This document shows positions 1 through 8,249 of a stretch of DNA of 64,000 bases, piece after piece. How positions within the stretch are numbered: the first letter of the stretch is position 1; each line of letters starts with the position of its first letter. Location of the stretch: NCBI GenBank assembly GCA_023666335.1, contig JAMPCE010000004.1:1-64000 (forward strand), in the 5' to 3' direction. The notes under the pieces are model-generated. The model was not told the origin of the DNA and made no database searches. It saw nothing but the letters and a program-made list of their open reading frames with translations. The position numbers and the translations under genes were made by a program. The stretch is from a bacterium. GTDB lineage: Bacteria > Bacillota > Clostridia > Lachnospirales > Lachnospiraceae.

Positions 1-3000
1 ACGACACTGTGTAGTCGCCTGTCCTGCCGCCGTCCGTGCTCTCGGTGAGAAGCTGCTTTTTCCATGTCACTTTCAGGGAATCGGGACGAATACCGCCTTT
101 CTGCGCCATTTCTTCCTTACTGTAAGTCCGGTTCGCGATCTTAGCGACAGAGACCTTACTCATCAGGGTCATTTTCGTGATCGTCTCGTAAATCGTGATC
201 GTTCCGGTATAGCCGCCCTTGCCCGTTATGACGACAGGATAGACGCCCGCCGTCCGATAAGCGCCGATCCCGCTCAACGGATAAGCCACCGTATAATCCC
301 GGTTCTTCGCGAGTTTTTTGCCGTCTCTTAGCACCGTCGGCGCACTCTTGATCACTTTGCCGCTGTAAGCCGCCGTGATATCCTCCGCCGTGATATCCAC
401 ATCCGTCAGCGCTTTCGGCACAATATGAAAGGATAGCTTCTGCGTGCCGGTGTAGTTTCCTTTTCCTTTCACGACGATCGTGGGGACGGGCTTCCCCTCC
501 AGATCGACATTTTTGTTATTTTGATAGGAAACCGTATAATCTACGCCCTCTTTCAGCGCAAGACACTCCGTATCCGCCGCCGCAAGGAGCGTGCCGTCCG
601 GTCTGACTGTGCCGTCGTAGACCTCGATCTTCGGCTTGACCGCGCTTCCCGTGTAAGTCTGATCCCCGACGGGCAGCACATAGAAGCCTGTGCCGTACTC
701 GACATAATAAGGATAGAGCGTCAGATTTTTCCCGTAGACCCTGCTCGTCTCATCAAAGCGGCTTCCCGTGCCGTTTTCACCCGTATACCAGCCGATAAAG
801 CGGCTTCCTGACGGATCCGCGCCGAGTAGTTTCTGTTTTTCCGCAAACACTTCTTCCGGAAGCACGTCGCCGTAGCGCACCGTCACCGCCTCTCCCAGCG
901 CCGTCTTCTGGTCCCGCTTGCGAAAGGTCACCGTGCAGCTCTCCACTTTCACGGTATAAGACGCTTCGTATCCCGCGATCCGCGCTTTGATCACCGCCGC
1001 ATTTTTTCCGGAGACCACGCCCTGCGCCGTCACTTTTCCGTTCACGACCGACGCCACCTCCGGCGCGGAACTGCTCCATGTGACACTCGTGTCAGATGTT
1101 GTATCTTTCGGCAAGTACTCTGCGGACAGATTGACGCTCTGTCCGGCAAACAAGGTAGTCTGTCCTCCCTCGGCATCTTCCCCGGTATTGCGGTTCGTCA
1201 GTGTGACCTGATAGATGGGCGCAATCACAGTCACCTGACAGACCGCCGTTTTACCTCCCGCTTTCGAGGCTTTTGCGGTGATCTTTACCGTTCCCGTGCC
1301 GACCGCTGTGACTACCGCCCGCGAGGTGTCTTCGGGATGTTCGGGATCGACCTTAACGGTGGCGATCTTCGGGTTTGCCGACGTCCACACGATCGTCTTA
1401 TCCGATGAGGTATCTTCCGGATCAAAAGACACTTGCAAAGTCGCCGTAGATGTATTTTCCTTTTTTTCCTCTTCGCTTAAGTTTGTCGTATCCTCCACTA
1501 CCGTGTCAGGTCTGCGCAGCGTGACCGTCTTTTTATCCAGAGAAATGCTCTCCAGCGGATTTTCCTCCGGCATATTGTCAAAAACAGGAATTTTGAACAC
1601 AAAAGCATTGTTTAAGGATCCGGCGCCCGCATACATTTTCTTCGTGCTGGACGACTCGCTGCGGGGCGCCTGAATATTCTGCATGTACTGGTGTTCGTAG
1701 ACCCCGTAGGAACTGTTTTTATTGACATTGAACTTTTCCAGATAGATCGTGTCCTGCCCTTTCAGGATATAATTATTGCCGATCGTTGCCGCGCCGCCCT
1801 CCAGAGACTTATAGCGGGTATTCCAGCCCTTTTCTTTCGCGTACGTCAGACCTTTCACGATCTTCTCCGCCGTGGAAGAACCGTTCACCCCCACGTTAAA
1901 GAAATTATAATAGCCCTCATAGCCGGGATAGGTGCCGGAGATCAGTCCGGAAGTGCCCTGCCCCTGTTCCTGATACACGCGGGACGCCAGATGGATCGGG
2001 CTGAGTTTCCGATTCTTTCCGATGCCGAAAAATGCCTGCGCATAGGTACGCCCGTCCGCATCATCCGCAAGCTTCCCTTTCATAAAGGTGCCGTTTAAGA
2101 AAGTCTGTACCGCATCCTCCGTATGATAAGAAGCGTTAAACGTCAGCTGCTCAAACTGAAAAATATAGGTTTCCGTCAGGAAATTGCGGGGATCCATATG
2201 GTACGCCACCGCCAGCTGCGTCGCATAATACCAGCCGCTCTCGCTGGGACAGGAAGCGCCGACCCAGCCGTTCGCCGTGTTATCGTTTGTTTTCTGGATC
2301 AGGCTCTTAACTCCCATTTCCTTAGAAACCGAGGTATTAAAGTCCAATCCTGTCTTCATCGGCACAAACGTCCAGTTCGGATGCGCACTTTTCAGACTGT
2401 TCAAAGCCGCCTGATAGGAAGCCGGAAACGCGGAGACATCCGAAGCCGAAGCGGCAGCCGCATATGGCATCGACTGGATCGACGCCATTCCAAACGCCGT
2501 ATTCCTATACGATTTTGCCTCTGATGCAAGAAGCGGGAGCAGATACTCCTCCTCCCATGCAAGCCAATCCTCGTCGGAATACGCCAGATAATAACTCTGC
2601 ACATATCCCGTGCCCTCCGCGCCGTCCAATAGATACTGTACCCGATACCAGACATCCTCCTCCGTGATCTCTACACTCTGGATATACAAGGTTTGTCCAA
2701 TCTCCAAAACGGCTGCGGCGTCGCTCTTTTCATCCGCTTTCTCCCTTGCCGTATAGCTGTCCGCGTGGTAAAGCAGCGCCATCAGCGGCTTGTCCGCCGC
2801 CAGCGCGGCAAACGCTTCCTGCGCTTTCTTCCGTATCGCTTCCCATTCCGTGTCCGGCGTGTTCTCTGAGACGCTTTCGAGATCGTTCTCCGAAACTGTA
2901 TCCGGCGTATTTTCCGAGACGGTTTCCGTATCATTCTCGGAGACAGTGTCGGGCGTCTCTTCGTCCTCATTTGACGGCACATCGCCTTCCTCATCGGGCG

Positions 3001-3250
3001 TCGTGTCACCGTCGCCCGAAGACGTGCCGTCTTCGTTCTCAGGCGGCGCATCCTGCTCACCCTCCGGCTGCGGCTCCTGCGGCGTCTCCTGTTCTTCCAC
3101 CGTATTCTCAGAAAGGCTCTCTATCTCCGGCTCCGCCGCCAGCAAGATATGCGGCGCATCGCCCATAACGAGCGCAAGACCAAGCAAAGCCGCGAGTGCC
3201 CTGACGTTTCTTCTGTTTTTCTTTCTATTTCGATTTTTTTGTCCCGCCAT
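1..3250 (-). CDS. Secreted cell-wall N-acetylglucosaminidase with Ig-like repeats (C-terminus outside window)
   Basis: The frame is open from an ATG at 3250 to the window edge (1083 residues visible, no stop). Residues 1-39 form a signal peptide with a long basic N-region and a core ending LLAAE. Residues 40-135 are an acidic, Pro/Glu-rich linker with repeated VSEN(D/T) units. About 165-230 looks like an SH3-type wall-binding region. About 270-550 is a LytD/GH73-like glucosaminidase domain with Glu428 (YQEQGQG) as likely acid catalyst. Then come two Big_2-type Ig-like domains (about 569-765), a Flg_new/InlB-type repeat (about 767-850) and further beta-sandwich repeats. It should cleave peptidoglycan outside the cell, probably in growth or daughter-cell separation. 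It is divergently arranged to the gene at 3449. The domain calls come from reading the sequence; the far C-terminus and any anchor are unknown. Confidence 0.85.
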   Translation of the reverse strand, partial: MAGQKNRNRKKNRRNVRALAALLGLALVMGDAPHILLAAEPEIESLSENTVEEQETPQEPQPEGEQDAPPENEDGTSSGDGDTTPDEEGDVPSNEDEETPDTVSENDTETVSENTPDTVSENDLESVSENTPDTEWEAIRKKAQEAFAALAADKPLMALLYHADSYTAREKADEKSDAAAVLEIGQTLYIQSVEITEEDVWYRVQYLLDGAEGTGYVQSYYLAYSDEDWLAWEEEYLLPLLASEAKSYRNTAFGMASIQSMPYAAAASASDVSAFPASYQAALNSLKSAHPNWTFVPMKTGLDFNTSVSKEMGVKSLIQKTNDNTANGWVGASCPSESGWYYATQLAVAYHMDPRNFLTETYIFQFEQLTFNASYHTEDAVQTFLNGTFMKGKLADDADGRTYAQAFFGIGKNRKLSPIHLASRVYQEQGQGTSGLISGTYPGYEGYYNFFNVGVNGSSTAEKIVKGLTYAKEKGWNTRYKSLEGGAATIGNNYILKGQDTIYLEKFNVNKNSSYGVYEHQYMQNIQAPRSESSSTKKMYAGAGSLNNAFVFKIPVFDNMPEENPLESISLDKKTVTLRRPDTVVEDTTNLSEEEKKENTSTATLQVSFDPEDTSSDKTIVWTSANPKIATVKVDPEHPEDTSRAVVTAVGTGTVKITAKASKAGGKTAVCQVTVIAPIYQVTLTNRNTGEDAEGGQTTLFAGQSVNLSAEYLPKDTTSDTSVTWSSSAPEVASVVNGKVTAQGVVSGKNAAVIKARIAGYEASYTVKVESCTVTFRKRDQKTALGEAVTVRYGDVLPEEVFAEKQKLLGADPSGSRFIGWYTGENGTGSRFDETSRVYGKNLTLYPYYVEYGTGFYVLPVGDQTYTGSAVKPKIEVYDGTVRPDGTLLAAADTECLALKEGVDYTVSYQNNKNVDLEGKPVPTIVVKGKGNYTGTQKLSFHIVPKALTDVDITAEDITAAYSGKVIKSAPTVLRDGKKLAKNRDYTVAYPLSGIGAYRTAGVYPVVITGKGGYTGTITIYETITKMTLMSKVSVAKIANRTYSKEEMAQKGGIRPDSLKVTWKKQLLTESTDGGRTGDYTVS

Positions 3251-3448
3251 GCGTTTCTCCCGCTCTGTTAAAACAATTATTTTGCCGTTGCCTCATTGTA
3301 ATTGTTTCTCTCGGGAATGTCAAATGGTAATCCCATCCTTTTGGAATTGGGAATTGTATATCTGGCAAAAACAGATTATAATGATACTTACCAATCAAAA
3401 TCGGACTTTCCCGGAAGAGAAATTCATCAGCGAAAGGAGCTGCGAATC

Positions 3449-3793
3449 ATGAATCATGCAGATAACATATGGGACTTTCCCGTTTTGGCGGGTGTTTCTT
3501 TTCAAAATGCAAATCGTGTACATCCGCTCATGCAGGAACGGGTAGAACGATTGATTCATGAATTCCAAAAAGACAAAAACATTCGCAAGATAATACTTTA
3601 TGGAAGTTCTTTGGAATTTCGGTGTAACAGTTTTAGTGACATCGATATCTATATTGAAAAATTTGATTCTGAGAAAAAGCTGGATTTTTTACCGGAAATA
3701 GATTGCGAAGTAGACGTCATCACAAATTTACAGCCGGATAGCCCATTATACCGAACGATAGAAAACACAGGCTTATTATTATTTGAGAGGTGA
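3449..3793 (+). CDS. MNT-type nucleotidyltransferase (antitoxin-like)
   Basis: A 114-residue protein with the minimal nucleotidyltransferase signature: GSS at about residue 50 followed by SDIDIYIE, with the paired Asp residues that bind metal, and a third acidic position in EVDVIT. MNT proteins of this size usually pair with a HEPN protein and adenylylate (AMPylate) it as the antitoxin half of a HEPN/MNT module. I chose the ATG at 3449 because AAAGGAG lies 10 nt upstream; a longer frame from 3302 has no ribosome site and runs through promoter DNA. The next frame (3798) is a broken HEPN gene, so this may be an orphaned antitoxin. It is AT-richer than the flanking glycan genes. Confidence 0.75.
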   Translation: MNHADNIWDFPVLAGVSFQNANRVHPLMQERVERLIHEFQKDKNIRKIILYGSSLEFRCNSFSDIDIYIEKFDSEKKLDFLPEIDCEVDVITNLQPDSPLYRTIENTGLLLFER

Positions 3794-3797
3794 GAAA

Positions 3798-3996
3798 ATG
3801 TGCGATATCAGATTATTTAGAAGTGCAAAGATGGATTATGAAACGGCAGCGGTGATTTGGGGCAAATCTTATCATTACGGATTGGGTTGACGACCATTCA
3901 GAAATGCTTGGCGAATGGGAAGCGCAGACTCGCTATGATATGGATTTTCTTGTTGAAAAAAGAAAATTGGATACCGCGATGAATGAGATCCCATGA
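3798..3996 (+). pseudogene. Decayed HEPN-domain gene (internal deletion and frameshift)
   Basis: Starts 4 nt after the MNT stop. The first frame reads a HEPN-like N-terminus (MCDIRLFRSAKMDYETAAVIW) and stops at 3888-3890. A second frame, open to 3994-3996, carries a plausible HEPN C-terminus (SEMLGEWEAQTRYDMDFLV). The middle of the roughly 120-130-residue domain, which normally carries the RNase R-X4-6-H motif, is missing. The simplest reading is a HEPN toxin gene that lost its core by deletion and shifted frame. The family call rests on the N- and C-terminal style and on the MNT neighbour. Confidence 0.6.
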
Positions 3997-4008
3997 AAAA
4001 CGCTGTCG

Positions 4009-5109
4009 CTATTCTCTTCCCCTTAAAAACTCCTCGATCTGCCTGTTCATGACCGCCGCAATGTCGCCGCCGTCCCGATAAGCGATCGTCCATTCCACGA
4101 TTTTCTCCATCGCCTGTTCCACGTTCCAGACCGGTTTCCAGCCAAACACGCTTTTCAGCTTTGCGCAGTCCAGCTTTAGGAAATTCGCCTCATGCGGTCC
4201 GCCGTCATATTCATCGCGCCATACCGCCTGCTGCCCGGTCGCCCGATTCCATTTTTCACAAAAAAGCGTCACGATCTCTCCCGTCGTATAACAATCCGTT
4301 TCATCCGGTCCCACATTATAACTCCCCGCATATGCGGGATCTTCCCATTGCCGCGCCGCCAGCATCAGATACACCGCCACCGGCTCCAGCACATGCTGAT
4401 ACGGTCTGGTGGAATAAGGATTCCTGACAACGATCTCCTGATCTGCCAGCACGGCGCGCACACAGTCCGGAATGATCCGATCCGCCGCAAAATCTCCGCC
4501 ACCGATCACATTGCCCGCTCGCGCGGTAGAAACTGCCGCCGGACGGACATTTTGGTCCTTTCCGCAGTCCGCCGGATTCAGGAACGAATTTTTGTAACTG
4601 CTCGTAACCAGTTCCGAACAGGACTTGGAATTGGAATAAGGATCGTAACCGTTCAATTCTTCATTTTCGCGGTAGCCCCACTCCCACTCCCTGTTTCGAT
4701 ACACCTTGTCCGTCGTCACATTCACAAAAGAACGCACACACGGGTTGGTGCGGACACATTCCAAGATATTGACCGTTCCCATGACATTCACTTCATAAGT
4801 GTAGACGGGATCGCGATAGGATTCCCGAACGATCGGCTGCGCCGCCATATGGATCACGATCTCCGGCTGCGTTTCCGCAAATACCTGCTGCAAATGCGCC
4901 AGATCGCGGATGTCGCCCGTCACGGAATCGATCTTATCCGCGATCCCGCTCAACGCAAACACACTCGGCCCCGCGGGCGGCTTTAGCGCATACCCTGTCA
5001 CCTGCGCGCCCGCCTGCGCAAGCAGCATACACATCCAGGTGCCCTTGAAACCAGTGTGACCTGTGATCAATACTTTTTTGCCTTTGTAGAAATCTAATCC
5101 GAAATTCAT
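4009..5109 (-). CDS. rfbG: CDP-glucose 4,6-dehydratase
   Basis: A 366-residue extended SDR enzyme of the usual RfbG length. NAD-binding GHTGFKG lies at 17-23, TTDK at 132-135 and the catalytic YSNSK (Tyr158, Lys162) follows. The N-terminal pattern FYKGKKVLITGHTG and FKGTWM is typical of RfbG. It converts CDP-glucose to CDP-4-keto-6-deoxyglucose in the cytoplasm, using the product of RfbF (9784-10557) and feeding RfbH (6862-8205). It is the last gene of the leftward operon starting at 13620; no clear terminator is visible before the HEPN remnant. Confidence 0.93.
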   Translation of the reverse strand: MNFGLDFYKGKKVLITGHTGFKGTWMCMLLAQAGAQVTGYALKPPAGPSVFALSGIADKIDSVTGDIRDLAHLQQVFAETQPEIVIHMAAQPIVRESYRDPVYTYEVNVMGTVNILECVRTNPCVRSFVNVTTDKVYRNREWEWGYRENEELNGYDPYSNSKSCSELVTSSYKNSFLNPADCGKDQNVRPAAVSTARAGNVIGGGDFAADRIIPDCVRAVLADQEIVVRNPYSTRPYQHVLEPVAVYLMLAARQWEDPAYAGSYNVGPDETDCYTTGEIVTLFCEKWNRATGQQAVWRDEYDGGPHEANFLKLDCAKLKSVFGWKPVWNVEQAMEKIVEWTIAYRDGGDIAAVMNRQIEEFLRGRE

Positions 5110-5140
5110 TTATTGTATTTTCCTCTCCTCTCAGTTTGAA

Positions 5141-6805
5141 TTATATATATCTATCCGTAAACAAAATCATTTCTTTCAGTAAACGAAATACATCGTTCTG
5201 ATGACATTTCCCTATCATATTGCTAATCGCATACGGCAGATTTCCTGCCAAAATCAAGCCAACTGCCATCATCACAAACGAACGGTATCTTTTCTCCTCC
5301 CATATCCGCCCAAGCCAAAACGCCAAAAATATCATCCCCACAAAATAAGCCGGCATCATAAACCTTGACAGTTCCCACTTATAATTATTGAGTGCGAAAC
5401 CAAATGCAATCACATACCCTGTCGCAAACATGACCGCACCCGAAGCCGCCCGATAATCAAATTTTTTCCTCCTATACGCAGCGCAAACCGTCAGCGCAAT
5501 TCCAACCAGGGGCCAAAAAACAATTCTTATACTGTCCCATACAAGCAGACCTGCATAGTGAACAGTCAGACCAAGATTTTCGTTTTTAAATTCATCTATC
5601 AACCGTTGTACAATATCTCTAAGATAGCCCTCACCCCAAGAAGAACTTTTCAATCCGGAAATATAATAAGGCATCACCGGAATAAGTGATATTCCCAATG
5701 CAGTATCACTGTCGCGCGAAAACTGCATTACCCCGGCCAGATCAATCTGCTCTACCAAAAACCCGGGAGTCAGCATTCCACCCTCCAAAATCCCCAAAAG
5801 ACATCCGCATAAAATCGCACCGGCAACCTTCATCGCATTCTTTACAAGATCATAGTCTTTTTTTACCAGCAAACGGCAGATAAAGCATACGCCGACAGCA
5901 CCTGTGATGACTATATTCTGCGGTGCACTCATCACCCAGTATAAGACCCATACCACCGAAAACAGATAATCAAATATGGTCAATTTATGAGTGCCTTCCA
6001 GAATATGAATCAGGTAGACAAGATAAATCACAAAAGTAACGCAGCCCGCGACAGAATCCGTATAACCATTCTGCATTAGCGGATATCCGCTGTCCACCAC
6101 AAGAACAGGATACAAGGTCAGGGAAACGCTTCCCATTGTTACTACACTTGTCAAAACAACACTCAGCCATCTTTTATACCGCCTCCTTAGCATTCCATAT
6201 ACAAACAAATGCAAAAAAGCAGCACTGGCGGCAAGCCAAAGAACCAATGTAAAATTAGTATTCTCAACGCCAAGCATTCTGGACATACTCCCCAGCATTG
6301 CCTGCCCGTATGATTGATTCAAAATCGGTATTTTATCATTCTCCGTAAACCAAAGAGCAAGATTCACATATCTGCACGAATGTAACGTTCCTATACTGGT
6401 AGTTGTAGTCAACTCCTTGTTAATCACATCACATAACCTGCGTACCAGATTGAGCAAAATAAAACCGATCCACATTGCAAAGGCAAAAAGATATGCTTTA
6501 CTTTGCCCCCCCCCTGCCACATTCCTTATACCGTTCTTTTTAATTCGCAGAACCGAAAATGCCATAAAAGGAATCAAAGAGAACCAAAAACTCAGTTTAT
6601 AGGAGGGCAGAAAATACGCAAGCGTTCGCAACAGAGCAAGCCACACTGCCATCCCGGCAAAAAAAGAGGCTGCAATATTCCAATAGCAATTACTGCTTTC
6701 CATATCTAACCGCTCAAGCAGCACCTCTCCTGCCAAAAGAAACATACAGCTGAACAATGCTACGATCATGCAACTGTAGAACATATATATTATAAAAGGC
6801 ATCAT
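5141..6805 (-). CDS. Polytopic membrane protein of the glycan operon, containing an in-frame G9 tract
   Basis: A 554-residue protein with about 11-13 hydrophobic segments spread over its length and short charged loops. AGGAGGGG lies 5 nt before the ATG at 6805. I do not recognise a family. Size and position among CDP-sugar and transferase genes suit a GT-C type glycosyltransferase or a polysaccharide polymerase. Residues 98-100 (Gly-Gly-Gly) are encoded by nine consecutive G's (6506-6514 on the plus strand as C9) in a cytoplasmic-looking loop. Loss or gain of one G would truncate the protein soon after residue 100, so it is a candidate for phase variation; here it reads in frame. Confidence 0.8.
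   Translation of the reverse strand: MMPFIIYMFYSCMIVALFSCMFLLAGEVLLERLDMESSNCYWNIAASFFAGMAVWLALLRTLAYFLPSYKLSFWFSLIPFMAFSVLRIKKNGIRNVAGGGQSKAYLFAFAMWIGFILLNLVRRLCDVINKELTTTTSIGTLHSCRYVNLALWFTENDKIPILNQSYGQAMLGSMSRMLGVENTNFTLVLWLAASAAFLHLFVYGMLRRRYKRWLSVVLTSVVTMGSVSLTLYPVLVVDSGYPLMQNGYTDSVAGCVTFVIYLVYLIHILEGTHKLTIFDYLFSVVWVLYWVMSAPQNIVITGAVGVCFICRLLVKKDYDLVKNAMKVAGAILCGCLLGILEGGMLTPGFLVEQIDLAGVMQFSRDSDTALGISLIPVMPYYISGLKSSSWGEGYLRDIVQRLIDEFKNENLGLTVHYAGLLVWDSIRIVFWPLVGIALTVCAAYRRKKFDYRAASGAVMFATGYVIAFGFALNNYKWELSRFMMPAYFVGMIFLAFWLGRIWEEKRYRSFVMMAVGLILAGNLPYAISNMIGKCHQNDVFRLLKEMILFTDRYI
6506..6514 (-). repeat. G9 homopolymer inside the membrane protein gene
   Basis: Nine C's on the plus strand, G9 in the coding sense, encoding Gly98-Gly100 of the protein at 5141-6805. 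It is the longest G/C run I found in the window. Such tracts are known slippage sites in other bacteria; the gene is currently in frame. Confidence 0.85.
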
Positions 6806-6861
6806 TCTGTCCCCTCCTTATTATACCTTTCTCAAAATACTTGGCGCTACGCATCTCTTAC

Positions 6862-8205
6862 TTACAAAACCGCCGTAATCAGCGTCCGCGCCATATAGTC
6901 GATCATCTCGTCCGTCATCCCCGGATAAACGCCGATCCAAAATGTATCTTCCATGATCCGGTCTGTGTTCGCCAGCCCGCCCACGATCCGATAGCCTTCC
7001 CCTCTCGCTCTCATTTCATCAAAACACGGGTGCTTTGTCAGGTTGCCCGCAAAGAGCATTCTCGTCTGAATGCCGTGCGCTTCCATGTGCTGCACGACCG
7101 CGTTGCGGCTGACGCCCTCCCTGCAAGTCACCATAAAGCCAAACCAGCTCGGCTTGGAATGTTCGCACGCCTCCGGCAGGATCAGGCGTTCCGTGATCTG
7201 CGCCTCCGCCGACAGCGCCGCTTTTAATCGGTCAAAATTATGCCGCCTCCGTTCCACAAAAGAGGGAAATTTCTCCAACTGCGCGCATCCGACTGCCGCC
7301 TGCATATCCGTCGCTTTCAGATTATAGCCAAAGTGGGAATACACATACTTATGATCGTAGCCCAGCGGCAATTCGCCGTACTGTCTGTCAAACCTGTGTC
7401 CGCACAGATTGTCCCGCCCCGACGGGCAGACACAGTCACGCCCCCAGTCTCTAAACGAGCGGATGCACTTATGCAGCAGCGGATCATCCGTATAGACCGC
7501 ACCACCCTCGCCCATCGTCATATGGTGCGGCGGATAGAAGCTGGAAGTCCCGATATCCCCGATCGTGCCCGTCAGCTTCCATGTGCCGTCCATCTCATAT
7601 TCGGACCCTAACGCGTCGCAATTATCCTCCACCAGCCACAGATCATGCTTTTTACAGAACGCACTGACCGCCCGCAGATCAAAAGGATTGCCCAGCGTGT
7701 GCGCGATCATGACCGCTTTCGTCCGCTCGGACAGCGCCTCCTCCAGTCTCGTCACATCAATGTTATATTGCGGAATCGTCACATCCACAAATACGGGTAC
7801 CGCGCCATACTGGATCATGGGCGCCACCGTCGTCGGGAATCCCGCCGCCACCGTGATGACCTCGTCCCCTCTTTTGATCGCTCTCTCGCCTAAAAGCGGA
7901 GACGTCAGCGCCATAAACGCGAGCAGATTTGCCGAAGAACCGGAATTGACAAGCGAGCAGAATTTCACGCCCAGATATTCGGACATTTTCTTCTCGAATG
8001 TGTCCGTATACCGCCCTGCCGTCAGCCAAAATTCCAGCGCGCTGTCCACCAGGTTGACCATCTCCGCGCTGTCATAGACACGGGAGGCGTAGGGAATCCG
8101 CTGCCCCTCCTCGAACGGTGTCTTTACGTTGTGGTAAGTATCGCAGTATTCTTTTACCAGATTTAGGATTTCTTCTTTTGCCTGTTGTTCTGTTTTCGGG
8201 GACAT
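6862..8205 (-). CDS. rfbH: CDP-4-keto-6-deoxyglucose 3-dehydrase (E1), PMP/[2Fe-2S] enzyme
   Basis: A 447-residue member of the DegT/RfbH family. The lysine that binds PLP in aminotransferases is replaced by histidine: SFYPPHH at 222-228, followed by MGEGGAV. This is the hallmark of the E1 dehydrase, which uses PMP to remove the C3 hydroxyl. Cys258, Cys260 and Cys268 (C-x-C-x7-C) with an upstream Cys, probably Cys196, match the unusual [2Fe-2S] ligand set. It acts after RfbG. The usual electron-donating reductase E3 (RfbI/AscD) is not in the window, so either it lies elsewhere or a housekeeping reductase serves. Confidence 0.93.
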   Translation of the reverse strand: MSPKTEQQAKEEILNLVKEYCDTYHNVKTPFEEGQRIPYASRVYDSAEMVNLVDSALEFWLTAGRYTDTFEKKMSEYLGVKFCSLVNSGSSANLLAFMALTSPLLGERAIKRGDEVITVAAGFPTTVAPMIQYGAVPVFVDVTIPQYNIDVTRLEEALSERTKAVMIAHTLGNPFDLRAVSAFCKKHDLWLVEDNCDALGSEYEMDGTWKLTGTIGDIGTSSFYPPHHMTMGEGGAVYTDDPLLHKCIRSFRDWGRDCVCPSGRDNLCGHRFDRQYGELPLGYDHKYVYSHFGYNLKATDMQAAVGCAQLEKFPSFVERRRHNFDRLKAALSAEAQITERLILPEACEHSKPSWFGFMVTCREGVSRNAVVQHMEAHGIQTRMLFAGNLTKHPCFDEMRARGEGYRIVGGLANTDRIMEDTFWIGVYPGMTDEMIDYMARTLITAVL

Positions 8206-8249
8206 AGCTTCTCCTCTCCGCTTAAGAACCGATCGTTCCTTTTAAGTAT

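Noticed and set aside
3271..3307. Inverted repeat AAACAATTA / TAATTGTTT between the glucosaminidase and MNT genes
   Set aside because: Nine-bp AT-rich arms with a 19-nt loop can arise by chance; noted as a possible operator but without support. The rest of this 198-nt gap shows nothing firm.
8220..8246. Imperfect palindrome CTTAAGAACC-GATC-GTTCC between rfbH and the DUF6056-like gene
   Set aside because: Short and interrupted, no T-run, inside a cotranscribed gap; not strong enough to call a terminator or operator.
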